Source: CAZNYG01 sp964577205
GTDB lineage: Bacteria; Elusimicrobiota; Endomicrobiia; Endomicrobiales; CAIRNS01
Direction of reading: 5' to 3'
Assembly: GCA_964577205.1 (NCBI GenBank)
Contig: CAZNYG010000018.1
Coordinates: forward strand, 1-31,423
DNA length: 31,423 nt
Part shown: positions 1 through 7,901 of the stretch, in pieces
Layout of the letters: every line of letters begins with the position of its first letter
Position numbering within the stretch: the stretch's first letter is position 1
Translations under genes and position numbers: made by a program
The notes under the pieces: generated by a model
What the model saw: the letters and a program-made list of their open reading frames with translations, nothing else
Told to the model about the DNA's origin: nothing
The model's database searches: none

Positions 1-40
1 CATAACCTGAAGGTCGTAGGTTCAAATCCTACCCCCGCAA
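1..40 (+). tRNA. tRNA-Met (CAT), 3' half only, cut by window edge
   Basis: The window begins exactly at a CAT anticodon. It is followed by the 3' anticodon-stem strand CCTGA, an AGGTC variable loop, a T arm with TTCAAAT loop closed by GTAGG/CCTAC, the acceptor strand CCCCGCA and discriminator A. Variable loop, T arm and acceptor strand closely match bacterial initiator tRNA. The anticodon-stem strand is CCT rather than the CCC expected for the three G-C pairs typical of initiators, so elongator Met or a tRNA-Ile2 precursor cannot be excluded without the 5' half. CCA is not encoded. Confidence 0.85.
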
Positions 41-51
41 TATTTTAAATT

Positions 52-78
52 AATGCCACTCAACCGAGTGGCATTTTT
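52..78 (+). terminator. Intrinsic terminator of the tRNA-Met transcript
   Basis: A 9-bp perfect stem (52-60 with 67-75) with a CAACCG loop runs directly into a T run (74-78), 11 bases after the tRNA discriminator. It fits rho-independent termination of the tRNA transcript on the plus strand. Confidence 0.85.
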
Positions 79-171
79 CATTCCTAATACGATTACTTGC
101 ATTTCTCAAAACACTTCTCAAACAGCTGGATCATGAGCGCTGGGGACTTCAGAAAAGTTCAATAATGCTTT

Positions 172-2637
172 TCAGTCGGGCAAGCCCGCGGCCAGGAGGC
201 ATTCCTGCGCCAGCGCCTTGATCTTCTTCAGGTCAAGTTTGCCGCTGCCGAGGAGAGGGATGTTCTCCACGTTGTAAAAGCACTCCTTCTTCGGCACCCA
301 CAGTTTCGGTAGAGAGCTCTGGTTCAGACGGGACCACAGGAGGCCGGTGTCCACGTCGCCCTTGCACAGGACGACGACCTTTTCACCCTTGCGACGGTCG
401 GGAACGGAGGTCACGACGCAGGCGGCATCCGTTTTTTCAAGTATCGACTGGATCATTTCTTCGATCTTGATATGGGGCACCATTTCCCCCCCGATCTTTG
501 AGAAACGGCTCAGGCGGTCGGTGATGGCGATGAATCCGTCCTCATCGATCATCGCGATATCGCCGGTAACGTACCAGCCGCCGCGAATGACCTCGGCGGT
601 CTTTCCCGGATTGTTCAGATACCCCTTCATGACGTTCGGGCCCTTGATAAGCAGCAGGCCTTCGCCGCCCGTAGGCAGCGGTTCGAACGTGTCGGGATTC
701 ACCGTCATGGCCGCCACGCCGGGGATGGGATGCCCCACTGTCCCCGGTTTGTTGCCCACCTGCACGAATTTTCCCTGCGGATGAATATAACTGGGGATGC
801 CTAGCGAAACGATGGGCGAAAGTTCGGTCGTCCCATAGCCTTCGAACGGCGGCACGCCGAACTTCTGGTAGAACTCCTCGGCGACGCTCCTTTTCAGTTT
901 TTCGGCGCCCACGACCACGAACCGAAGGGAAGCGAACTGCTCTTTCGAGCAGCGGCGGGTGTAATTAAGCATGAACGTCGGGGTTCCCATCAGGATGGAG
1001 GCCTTGTGAAGGTGGACCATCTCGCCGATCGAGACGCTGTCCAGCGGGTTGGGATGAAGCACCATGCCGATGCCGGCCATCAGGGGGAACCACATATTCG
1101 CGGTATATCCGAAGGAATGGAAAAACGGAAGGATGGACATCAGGATGTCCTCGGGGACAAGGCTGAAGATCTGGTAAATGCCTTCAATGTTGGACGATAT
1201 GTTCCGGTGGGTCAGCATGACACCCTTGGGCTCGCCTGTGCTGCCGCTCGAGAAAATAATGGTGGCGACGTCGTTGATGCTGGACGTATCCCCCCTGAAG
1301 CAAAAACGCTTGATCAGGGCGGCCGGAAGGACAAGAACCTTCAAAAAAGTGACGAGTTGTTCCAGCGCGGAGACTTCCGCCTTTACGTCTTCGGCAAATA
1401 TCATTCCGGGAAGAGGAGCGAACGAAAGCTTCTCGAGGAACGCGCGCGACGTGATAATGCGTTTCATTCCGCACTGGCGGACGCACGATTCCAGTATCTC
1501 GCGGGAAGCGGTGTAGTTGAGGTTCACCGGTATCTTGCCCGCCATCATGACCGCGCCGTTCACCAGCACGGAAGCGCCCGAGGTCGGAAGGAAAACGCCT
1601 ACTTTTTCTTCCGGCTGTAAATCCTCTGTTCCAGGGAACAGCCTGGCGGAGAACACCAGCATGCCGGCAAGCGTTTTGCCGTACGTCAGGTTCACTCCCA
1701 GCGAGTCCGCCATGCAGAACTTGAAAGGATGCCGTTTCGCCTCGTATAAGAAGTTGACATGCAGTTTTTTCTGCGAATCCCCGCGCAGATTGAACGCTTC
1801 CGCCGACAGCTCCTGGACGGCAAGGCGCACGTCGTGGACGCGCGCGGCGCCCGGCATGCGTTTACCGAACGTTATGGTGATGGGATAGGGCAGCATTTTT
1901 GGCAGGCGCCATGCCATCTTTCCGTTCACCATGCTGAACGTGCTCCCCCAGATGCGGTCAAGATGCATGGGAACGATAGGGGCGTTAAGGCCCCTCATGA
2001 TGAACTCAAGACCCCTGCCGAACGGCAGCATGTTCCCGGTACGGGTAACGGCGCCCTCCGCGAAAATGCAGACCAGTTCTCCGTTCTTTATGGCGTTACG
2101 GGCTTCCTGCAGGGCGCGGCCTGTCGTCTTTGGATTGTCGGTATTCGAGATCGGTATGGCCTTTGCCGCGCGCGCCAGGGGGTTGATGAGGGGATGTTCA
2201 TAATACTCGCGGCCCATGAAAAAACGGACCGGCCTGGGCAGCGCGGCCAGCACCAGCGCGTGGTCGATATAGGACGCCGTATTGGAGACCAGGAGAGCGC
2301 CGCTGTCGAGCGGTATATTCTTCCTTCCCACGACCGTGAGCTTGTAGATGGTGTTCAGAAGGATGCAGACGAGGAATTGTATCATCAGCTCGGGCCGCAT
2401 CATGACGGCCCATGCCCCGAGAAAAGCGAAGGCGCCGGCGACCGAGACGGCGATCCCCGCCGCTGACGATGGAAGCAGCACGCGCGCGATGACATAGACC
2501 GCGCAGCTGCAGAGAATGCCCACCGCGCCCATGCCGTTGCGGTAAACGATCATCCGTTTCGATCTGCGTCCAAGAGTTCCGACGACAAAACGCAGGAGCC
2601 AGCGTTTCAGATAGAGAACGCGCAACATATCCCTCAT
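172..2637 (-). CDS. aas: Aas-like 2-acylglycerophospholipid acyltransferase / acyl-ACP synthetase
   Basis: This 821-residue two-domain membrane protein is expected to activate fatty acids with ATP and move them to lysophospholipid at the inner membrane. Residues about 35-97 are hydrophobic segments. A PlsC-type acyltransferase domain follows (about 100-290), then an AMP-forming acyl-ligase domain (about 300-815) with the phosphate-binding motif SSGSTGEPKG (463-472), GYGTTE (600-605), YVTGD (689-693) and a C-terminal GSGK lysine motif. E. coli Aas has 719 residues; the extra N-terminus resembles the end of an LplT-type transporter, as in LplT-Aas fusions. Oddity: the acyltransferase HX4D box reads NTASYID, so the catalytic His is Thr120 while Asp125 remains, and the second motif is EGAVTRTG. 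The ligase half looks intact. The start overlaps the stop of the upstream HD gene as ATGA, implying translational coupling. The family call is firm; acyltransferase activity is doubtful. Confidence 0.85.
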   Translation of the reverse strand: MRDMLRVLYLKRWLLRFVVGTLGRRSKRMIVYRNGMGAVGILCSCAVYVIARVLLPSSAAGIAVSVAGAFAFLGAWAVMMRPELMIQFLVCILLNTIYKLTVVGRKNIPLDSGALLVSNTASYIDHALVLAALPRPVRFFMGREYYEHPLINPLARAAKAIPISNTDNPKTTGRALQEARNAIKNGELVCIFAEGAVTRTGNMLPFGRGLEFIMRGLNAPIVPMHLDRIWGSTFSMVNGKMAWRLPKMLPYPITITFGKRMPGAARVHDVRLAVQELSAEAFNLRGDSQKKLHVNFLYEAKRHPFKFCMADSLGVNLTYGKTLAGMLVFSARLFPGTEDLQPEEKVGVFLPTSGASVLVNGAVMMAGKIPVNLNYTASREILESCVRQCGMKRIITSRAFLEKLSFAPLPGMIFAEDVKAEVSALEQLVTFLKVLVLPAALIKRFCFRGDTSSINDVATIIFSSGSTGEPKGVMLTHRNISSNIEGIYQIFSLVPEDILMSILPFFHSFGYTANMWFPLMAGIGMVLHPNPLDSVSIGEMVHLHKASILMGTPTFMLNYTRRCSKEQFASLRFVVVGAEKLKRSVAEEFYQKFGVPPFEGYGTTELSPIVSLGIPSYIHPQGKFVQVGNKPGTVGHPIPGVAAMTVNPDTFEPLPTGGEGLLLIKGPNVMKGYLNNPGKTAEVIRGGWYVTGDIAMIDEDGFIAITDRLSRFSKIGGEMVPHIKIEEMIQSILEKTDAACVVTSVPDRRKGEKVVVLCKGDVDTGLLWSRLNQSSLPKLWVPKKECFYNVENIPLLGSGKLDLKKIKALAQECLLAAGLPD

Positions 2638-3152
2638 CGGCCATTACCCGCGGCTCCGTAGACCCTTTCCGCCAGTCGCCTGCCTGCCGCCGTCAGAAAT
2701 CCCTTATCTATCACGTGTTGAAGTTTCACTTTGTCCCTGATATCCGTTTCGTCCCGGAGATTGACCAGCAGGTCCGCGTCATACAACACCCTGAAATTCT
2801 CCGATTCCATCGGCCCCGGCGAATGATGATGAGCGATGATGGCGCAGATCTCGTATGTGCTCTGTTCGTCGTAATCCATTTCCACCAGTATACGTCCGGC
2901 GACCGCCGGGCCTTCCTGTTCCTGATAGCGGGCGGCAGGCGAACCGTATTTTTCTTCCGCGGCCTTTATCCCGACATCATGAAGCACTGCCGCGGGGATG
3001 ACCACGTACGGGTCCGCCCGCTCTTCCCGCAGGAGCTCTTCAGCGTATTTCAGCACCTGCCTCGCGTGATCTATCCGCCGCCGGTCCGCCCCGAAATGGC
3101 GTTCCAGCTCTTCGAGAAGCCGCTTCCTGATGCGTTCAATATCGTCCATCAT
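2634..3152 (-). CDS. HD-domain metal-dependent phosphohydrolase
   Basis: A 172-residue single-domain HD hydrolase. Visible metal ligands are His29 (in RIDHARQV), the doublet His58-Asp59 (LHDVG), a His triplet at 108-110 (IAHHHSPG) and an Asp near 127 (YDADLLVN). The family hydrolyses phosphate esters, often of nucleotides; the substrate here is unknown. I chose the ATG at 3150-3152 because GGGG lies a few bases upstream and the longer reading frame adds a 32-residue Arg/Gly-rich stretch unlike HD proteins. The second ATG (3147-3149) is an equally possible start. The stop overlaps the aas start by four bases, so the two are probably co-translated. Confidence 0.85.
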   Translation of the reverse strand: MMDDIERIRKRLLEELERHFGADRRRIDHARQVLKYAEELLREERADPYVVIPAAVLHDVGIKAAEEKYGSPAARYQEQEGPAVAGRILVEMDYDEQSTYEICAIIAHHHSPGPMESENFRVLYDADLLVNLRDETDIRDKVKLQHVIDKGFLTAAGRRLAERVYGAAGNGR

Positions 3153-3283
3153 GTTTTTCCCCGATCGATGCAGTGCCGGCCGGGCGGCCCGCCCCCCCGC
3201 CTTGATCCTCTCCCTCAAAGGGAGGGTAAAAACACTACGGCTGTTCAATGCAAACCTCTAAGGTATTGTAGCATTTCAGGACG

Positions 3284-3317
3284 AAAAAAAATACCCGCGG
3301 CTGATGCCGCGAGTATT
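3284..3317 (-). terminator. Strong intrinsic terminator downstream of pgi
   Basis: On the minus strand a 12-bp stem (one G-T wobble) with a four-base ATCA loop is followed by eight T (plus-strand A run 3284-3291). It ends transcription coming from pgi about 200 bases after that gene's stop and insulates the HD/aas pair. Confidence 0.9.
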
Positions 3318-3520
3318 AAACGGTTAAAAACAATGGACCGCCATGGTATCCCTTGAAACGGACGGATGATCGCCGGCTCAACGGCATGTTGGCCGAGCCC
3401 CGCAGGATTGTCTGCGGTTTCACCTTTCTTGTCGCTGTCAAGGATTCTCCCCGCATCACATAAGTGTGAACCGATAGTTCACGAAATGACGGGGAACACG
3501 GCCAGGAGGAGCGGCGATAC
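3318..3520 (-). other. Structured non-coding 3' region of the pgi transcript
   Basis: Between the pgi stop and the terminator I see no convincing gene. The stretch contains three local inverted repeats: GGCTC/GAGCC (3375-3379 with 3395-3399), CCGCAG/CTGCGG (3400-3405 with 3412-3417) and a composite hairpin with inner GTGAAC/GTTCAC (3466-3471 with 3477-3482) inside outer CCCCG/CGGGG (3449-3453 with 3490-3494). It may be a long structured 3' UTR or a 3'-derived small RNA. No internal promoter was found. A 73-codon frame crossing it has no homology that I recognise. Confidence 0.4.
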
Positions 3521-5173
3521 TCAGGCCTTCCGGGCAATGAATTGACGGATCAGGCCGCCGGTCGACGCGTCATGTTCATGAGCGGCCTTCCCCTGCAGTT
3601 CGGGGCATATCCTGTCGGCCAGGAGTTTACCGAGCTGCACGCCCCACTGGTCGAAGCTGTTGACGCGCCAGACGGCCCCCTGCGCGAAGATCTTATGCTC
3701 GTACAGTGCGATGAGCGCGCCCAGCGTACGGGGCGTCAGTTCGTCAATGAGGAGTGTAGTGGTGGGCCTGTTGCCTTCGAACACCTTGTGGGGAGCGAGC
3801 GTCGCGATGTCCCCGTCGGATCTTCCCTCCCCGCGCAGGGCGGCGACGGCTTCTTCCCGCGTCAGGCCGAAGGCCAGGGCCTCGGGCTGCGCGAAGAAAT
3901 TTGCCATGAGCTTTTCATGGTGGTCGCCTACCCGTTCGGGCGGATTGATGAATCCGATGAAATCGGCGGGAATGAGTTTCGTCCCCTGATGGATCAGCTG
4001 ATAGAAGGAGTGCTGCCCGTTCGTGCCGGGTTCCCCCCAGATCACCGGCCCGGTCTGGTAATCTACGCGCTTCCCCTGCCGGTCTACGGTCTTGCCGTTG
4101 CTTTCCATGTCTCCCTGCTGCAGATACGCCGGGAACCGGGACAGGTACTGGCTGTAGGGAAGGACGGCAAGCGTTTCGGCCTGCCAGAAATCGTCGTACC
4201 ATATGCCGAGCATCGCCATGATGACGGGCAGGTTCTTTTCGTACGGCGCGTTGATGAAGTGGTTATCCATCGCGAAAGCGCCTTCAAGCAGCTCTTCGAA
4301 GCGTTCAAAGCCGGCGGCGCAGGCGATGGGAAGGCCGATCGCCGACCACAGGGAATAACGCCCGCCGACAAAATCCCAGAACTCGAACATATTCTCCGTG
4401 TCGATGCCGAATTCCGCGACCTTTTCGCGGTTAGTTGAAAGCGCGACGAAATGGCGGCGGATGGCCCTGTCCCCCAGAAGGTTCACCACCCATTCCCGCG
4501 CGGTGCGCGCGTTGGTCATGGTCTCGAGCGTCGTGAACGTCTTGGACGCAACTATGAAAAGCGTTGTCTCGGCGCTCAGGTCCTTAAGGGTCTCGGCTAT
4601 ATCCGCTCCGTCTATATTGGAGACGAAATGGACCGCTGGGCCGTCCGCGTAATGCCTGAGCGCCTCGCACACCATTTTCGGGCCGAGATCCGACCCGCCT
4701 ATGCCGATGTTCACCACGTCGGTGATCCTCTTTCCAGTCACCCCTTTCCATTCCCCCGAACGCAGGGCCGCGGAAAATTTTTTCATCTGCCCGAGGACAC
4801 GGTTGATCTCCGGCATGACATCCCTGCCGTCCACGAGGATCGGCCGGTTCGAGCGGTTGCGCAGAGCGACATGCAGGACCGCCCGCCTCTCCGTCCAGTT
4901 TATCTTTTCGCCGTCGAACATGCGCCGCGCATGCTCCCTGACCCCCGCCGCGGCGGCCAGCGCCATGAGCAGCTTCATCGTCTCGGCTGTCACGATGTTC
5001 TTCGAGTAATCCAACAGAAGGAAAGCGGAATCCTCGCGCAGCGAGAAGGCGTCAAAGCGCCCCGCGTCCTTGAAAAGCTCGCGCAGGGTGACATTCTTAA
5101 TTGCCGCGTAATGTTTTTCCAACGCCTGCCATTCCGTCGTTTTAACAAGGGGCGTGACATCCGTATCGTTCAT
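3521..5173 (-). CDS. pgi: Glucose-6-phosphate isomerase
   Basis: Interconverts glucose-6-phosphate and fructose-6-phosphate in the cytoplasm. The 550-residue product matches the usual length of the long bacterial enzyme (E. coli, 549). Visible landmarks are the sugar-phosphate binding IGIGGSDLGPKM (about 156-167), VASKTFTTLET (about 208-218), the PGI signature GGRYSLWSAIG (270-280), GEPGTNGQHSF with catalytic Glu381 and His388, and the C-terminal signature ending WGVQLGK with the catalytic Lys. I chose the ATG at 5171-5173: AAGGAG sits seven bases upstream, and family proteins begin here. The longer frame runs into a repeat element. The gene has its own promoter (5304-5332), so its predicted leader of about 120 nt holds the inverted heptamer element 5194-5292. 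Confidence 0.97.
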   Translation of the reverse strand: MNDTDVTPLVKTTEWQALEKHYAAIKNVTLRELFKDAGRFDAFSLREDSAFLLLDYSKNIVTAETMKLLMALAAAAGVREHARRMFDGEKINWTERRAVLHVALRNRSNRPILVDGRDVMPEINRVLGQMKKFSAALRSGEWKGVTGKRITDVVNIGIGGSDLGPKMVCEALRHYADGPAVHFVSNIDGADIAETLKDLSAETTLFIVASKTFTTLETMTNARTAREWVVNLLGDRAIRRHFVALSTNREKVAEFGIDTENMFEFWDFVGGRYSLWSAIGLPIACAAGFERFEELLEGAFAMDNHFINAPYEKNLPVIMAMLGIWYDDFWQAETLAVLPYSQYLSRFPAYLQQGDMESNGKTVDRQGKRVDYQTGPVIWGEPGTNGQHSFYQLIHQGTKLIPADFIGFINPPERVGDHHEKLMANFFAQPEALAFGLTREEAVAALRGEGRSDGDIATLAPHKVFEGNRPTTTLLIDELTPRTLGALIALYEHKIFAQGAVWRVNSFDQWGVQLGKLLADRICPELQGKAAHEHDASTGGLIRQFIARKA

Positions 5174-5193
5174 TATAAGGCTCCTTATAAAAG

Positions 5194-5292
5194 CGGACAC
5201 TGGCCGCTGGGCTCTGGACGCCGGATTAACAGCAAAGACAATATCCAATAAAGCCTTAAATCCTGAGTCCGGTATCCAGAGTCCCGTATCCC
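5194..5292. repeat. Inverted heptamer-array element (element A), pgi leader
   Basis: Left arm 5194-5228 is five gapless 7-mers on the plus strand: CGGACAC, TGGCCGC, TGGGCTC, TGGACGC, CGGATTA. Right arm 5258-5292 is five gapless 7-mers read on the minus strand: GGGATAC, GGGACTC, TGGATAC, CGGACTC, AGGATTT. The shared word is roughly NGGAYNC. The arms are 35 bp each around a 29-bp spacer, and opposing positions match at about 23 of 35 sites, so the transcript could fold into an imperfect long hairpin. It lies between the predicted pgi transcription start and its ribosome binding site. Confidence 0.75.
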
Positions 5293-5303
5293 AAATCTAA
5301 TGT

Positions 5304-5332
5304 ATTATACTCCAAAAAAGGCCGTCTGACAA
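5304..5332 (-). promoter_or_regulatory. Sigma70-type promoter of pgi
   Basis: On the minus strand TTGTCA (5327-5332) and a perfect TATAAT (5304-5309) are separated by 17 bp. The predicted start is near 5297, about 124 nt before the pgi ATG, just outside element A. Confidence 0.75.
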
Positions 5333-5344
5333 TCGGGGGAACGT

Positions 5345-7756
5345 TCAGCGGCCGTCCCAGAAACGTTCGGCGACGGAACGGATGACATCCGGCCGCGCTC
5401 CCGTCCGTATGATCGGATCCCACTCAGGCGGAAGGAGCGTCCGGTAATCCCGGCAGGCGAACCGCTCGTCGATCAGGAGGATAACGCCGCGGTCGGTCTC
5501 GGTCCGGATAAGGCGGCCCGCCGCCTGCAGCACCTTGTTCATGCCGGGGTACTGATAAGCGAAAGCGAAGCCCTTCTCTTTTGCCGCCTGAAAATGATCG
5601 CGGACGATGTCGCGTTCAAAACCGATCTGCGGCAGGCCCACGCCGACGATCACCACGCCCGAAAGCCGTTCCCCGGCCAGGTCGATGCCTTCACCGAACA
5701 CTCCCCCCATGACCGCGAACCCCACCAGTGTCCGTTCGCCGTAGACCGAGAACTCGCCCAGGAACTGTTCACGTTCCCGTTCGGACATGTTCGCGGACTG
5801 AGTGATGACGGCGGTACCGGGAGCCAGAGCCTCGAAACGGCCGCGTACCTCCTTTAAATAACGGTACGACGGGAAATAGACCATGTAATTGCCCACGCGG
5901 GAACCGGCCAGCGCCGCGGTCTCTTCGGCGATGCGATCGTATGATTCGTCCCTTCTCCGCAGCCTTGTCGGCGTTCTGTCGTCCAGCATGACGCACAGGT
6001 TTTCCCGGGGAAAGGGCGAGGAAAGGCGCATGACGGCGGCATCGCCCGCGCCGCCCAGCACTTCGGCGAAGTATTCCGGAGGGGTCAGTGTCGCCGAAAA
6101 GAAAACGCCCGTCCTGCCGCGCGTGACGGTAGAGCGCAGGAACGGAGCGGGATCTACGCAGAACAGTTTGATCCGGACATCCTTCCCGTCGAGCGTTACC
6201 GTCGTAACGTACGAGTCGCCGTAGTTGTCGGCCATATGAAGGAAATGACAGGCGTCGAAAAACCCCTGCACCAGCGTTTCGCGGAACGGGAACCGGCCTT
6301 CCTTTACCAGAAGCCGTTCAGCCGCCGCCAGGAAATTCCTAAGGAGCGGCAGAAGATCGGAAGGGAGTTCGCGTTCGCAGCGTTCGGGCCGCGTTCCCTC
6401 CGCCTCGGGCCCGTCGATCAGTCCGCCTTTATCGCCAAGGTACTCCATGACCTTCCCGATGCTTTTATGAAGAGGGCCGTACTGACGGGGCAGCTTTACC
6501 CGTTTCTCTTTCATCGACGCGCGAAGCGACCGGAAACTCTCAAGCGAAAGTGACGCGGAATACATTTCCCGGGCGCGTTCGACCAGGTTGTGGGCTTCAT
6601 CGACGAGGAACACGTGCCCGCTGTCACGGCCCGCGCCTTCGGAAAAGAAACGGCGCAGGTACACGCGGGGATCGAAAAGATAGTTGTAATCGCAGATGAT
6701 CCCGTCAGCCCACAGGGAAAGGTCCAGCGAGAACTCGAAAGGGCATACCGAGTGTTTGCGCGCGTAGGCCTCGATATCGGGACGGCGGACGGATTCCACG
6801 GGAAAAATGTCCCGTATGGCGGCGTTGATACGGTCATAGTAGCCTTTCGCGTACGGGCATTCGTCCGGGTCGCATACGGCCTCTCCGGTAAAGCAGATCT
6901 TTTCCTTGGCGGTCAGGGTGACGGCGCGGAAATGAAGGCCCTTTTCCCGGAGGACGCCTATCGCTTTTTCCGCGACCTCCCTGGCGATCGTTTTGGCCGT
7001 AAGGTAGAACAGGCGGGATACCGTCCCATCCCCTATGGATCTGACCGCGGGGAAAATAGCGGCGATCGTCTTTCCAGTTCCCGTCGGCGCCTGGATAAAA
7101 GCGGGGGTGCCGTCGCGTATGGCACGGTACACGGTCACCGACATTTCCCTCTGCCCGATGCGGAAGCGGTCATACGGGAACCTGAGCCCTTCGATCGAAC
7201 GATCCCGCCGCAGCGCCCATTCCCGCTGCAGTTCCGCCCAGCCGCGGTAACGTTCCACCAGGTCACGGAGGAAGCCTTCCAGTTGCGCGCGCGTCAGCGT
7301 TCTCTCGAAAGCGCGCGTTTCTCCCGAACCCGCCCGGCAGTAGATGAGACGCACGGTGACATGCGCGCATCCGCGCTCAGCGCAGTACATGGCAGCGTAG
7401 CATTGCGCCTGGCCCCAGAAGACCGGATCGTCGTCCCCGCTTATTTCCGAAGGGTCGCGCGCCGTCGTTTTGATCTCTTCAATAACTGCTTCGCCGCCAT
7501 AGAGCAGAAGCCCGTCGATACGCCCGCCGAGTTCGAGGACCATGGAATCCAGTTCCGTGCGCCAGGTGACAGGAACTTCAGGCAGGTACTCCGCCTCTCC
7601 GCCGCAGGCCAGCATCGCCTGTTTCTGCAGTTTCTGGTGGACGCGGATGCCGTCCGCCGCCGAAGCGGACGCGCGGAACCCGCCGGAAAGGTCCCCGGAA
7701 CGGAGTAAGAATTCAACGAACTGGCGCACTGACACACTGACGACGGGTTTCATCAT
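5345..7756 (-). CDS. PD-(D/E)XK nuclease fused to XPD/DinG-like Fe-S DNA helicase
   Basis: An 803-residue fusion. The N-terminal ~170 residues carry a Cas4/RecB-like nuclease signature: His40, GRIDG (Asp81), EEIK (Glu94, Lys96) and a QxxxY-like stretch near 116-124. The rest is a superfamily 2 helicase: FRIGQREM Q-like motif (about 198-205), Walker A APTGTGKT (223-230), four cysteines typical of the XPD 4Fe-4S domain (CFTGEAVCDPDEC and a later CPFEF), DEAH box VDEAHN, and motif VI AAGRLIRT. It is expected to unwind DNA 5'-3' and cut it, in repair or replication-conflict resolution. Start: the ATG pair at 7751-7756 precedes MKPVVSVSVRQFVEFLLR, which matches family N-termini. A GTG 24 bases upstream falls in a repeat element and adds nothing conserved. 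No clear Shine-Dalgarno is visible for any of these starts. Probably co-transcribed with the upstream CvpA gene. Confidence 0.85.
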   Translation of the reverse strand: MMKPVVSVSVRQFVEFLLRSGDLSGGFRASASAADGIRVHQKLQKQAMLACGGEAEYLPEVPVTWRTELDSMVLELGGRIDGLLLYGGEAVIEEIKTTARDPSEISGDDDPVFWGQAQCYAAMYCAERGCAHVTVRLIYCRAGSGETRAFERTLTRAQLEGFLRDLVERYRGWAELQREWALRRDRSIEGLRFPYDRFRIGQREMSVTVYRAIRDGTPAFIQAPTGTGKTIAAIFPAVRSIGDGTVSRLFYLTAKTIAREVAEKAIGVLREKGLHFRAVTLTAKEKICFTGEAVCDPDECPYAKGYYDRINAAIRDIFPVESVRRPDIEAYARKHSVCPFEFSLDLSLWADGIICDYNYLFDPRVYLRRFFSEGAGRDSGHVFLVDEAHNLVERAREMYSASLSLESFRSLRASMKEKRVKLPRQYGPLHKSIGKVMEYLGDKGGLIDGPEAEGTRPERCERELPSDLLPLLRNFLAAAERLLVKEGRFPFRETLVQGFFDACHFLHMADNYGDSYVTTVTLDGKDVRIKLFCVDPAPFLRSTVTRGRTGVFFSATLTPPEYFAEVLGGAGDAAVMRLSSPFPRENLCVMLDDRTPTRLRRRDESYDRIAEETAALAGSRVGNYMVYFPSYRYLKEVRGRFEALAPGTAVITQSANMSEREREQFLGEFSVYGERTLVGFAVMGGVFGEGIDLAGERLSGVVIVGVGLPQIGFERDIVRDHFQAAKEKGFAFAYQYPGMNKVLQAAGRLIRTETDRGVILLIDERFACRDYRTLLPPEWDPIIRTGARPDVIRSVAERFWDGR

Positions 7757-7774
7757 GGGCAAATAAAAAACGGC

Positions 7775-7889
7775 GTTCACGGGTTGATGAGTTCATGAGT
7801 TCATGAGTTTACGGCGGGAAATATACGGCGTTTGCCGTTCGTTCCGCCGGTCGAAACTGATGAACCGATACACTCAATAACGAATGAAC
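7775..7889. repeat. Inverted octamer-array element (element B)
   Basis: Left arm 7775-7814 is five gapless 8-mers on the plus strand: GTTCACGG, GTTGATGA, GTTCATGA, GTTCATGA, GTTTACGG. Right arm 7850-7889 is five 8-mers on the minus strand: GTTCATTC, GTTATTGA, GTGTATCG, GTTCATCA, GTTTCGAC. The 35-bp centre adds nested complementarity, CGGCGG/CCGCCG (7812-7817 with 7844-7849) and ACGGC/GCCGT around GTTT (7825-7838). The full 115 bp fills the spacer between the CvpA stop and the helicase start. Confidence 0.75.
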
Positions 7890-7901
7890 GCTCTTGCGGT
7901 C

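Noticed and set aside
3316..3537. 73-codon minus-strand reading frame after pgi
   Set aside because: It overlaps the pgi 3' end and runs into the terminator stem; composition and lack of a ribosome binding site suggest it is not coding.
5174..5248. 25-residue N-terminal extension of pgi
   Set aside because: AAGGAG seven bases before the ATG at 5171-5173 and family N-termini support the shorter start; the extension is encoded by repeat element A.
6590..7708. 372-codon plus-strand reading frame opposite the helicase
   Set aside because: Shadow of the nuclease-helicase gene; GC-rich DNA often leaves long antisense frames open.
7775..7889. Octamer runs considered as a CRISPR array or VNTR
   Set aside because: The period is 8 bp with no spacers between words, and the second run is in inverted orientation, so neither CRISPR nor a simple tandem VNTR fits.
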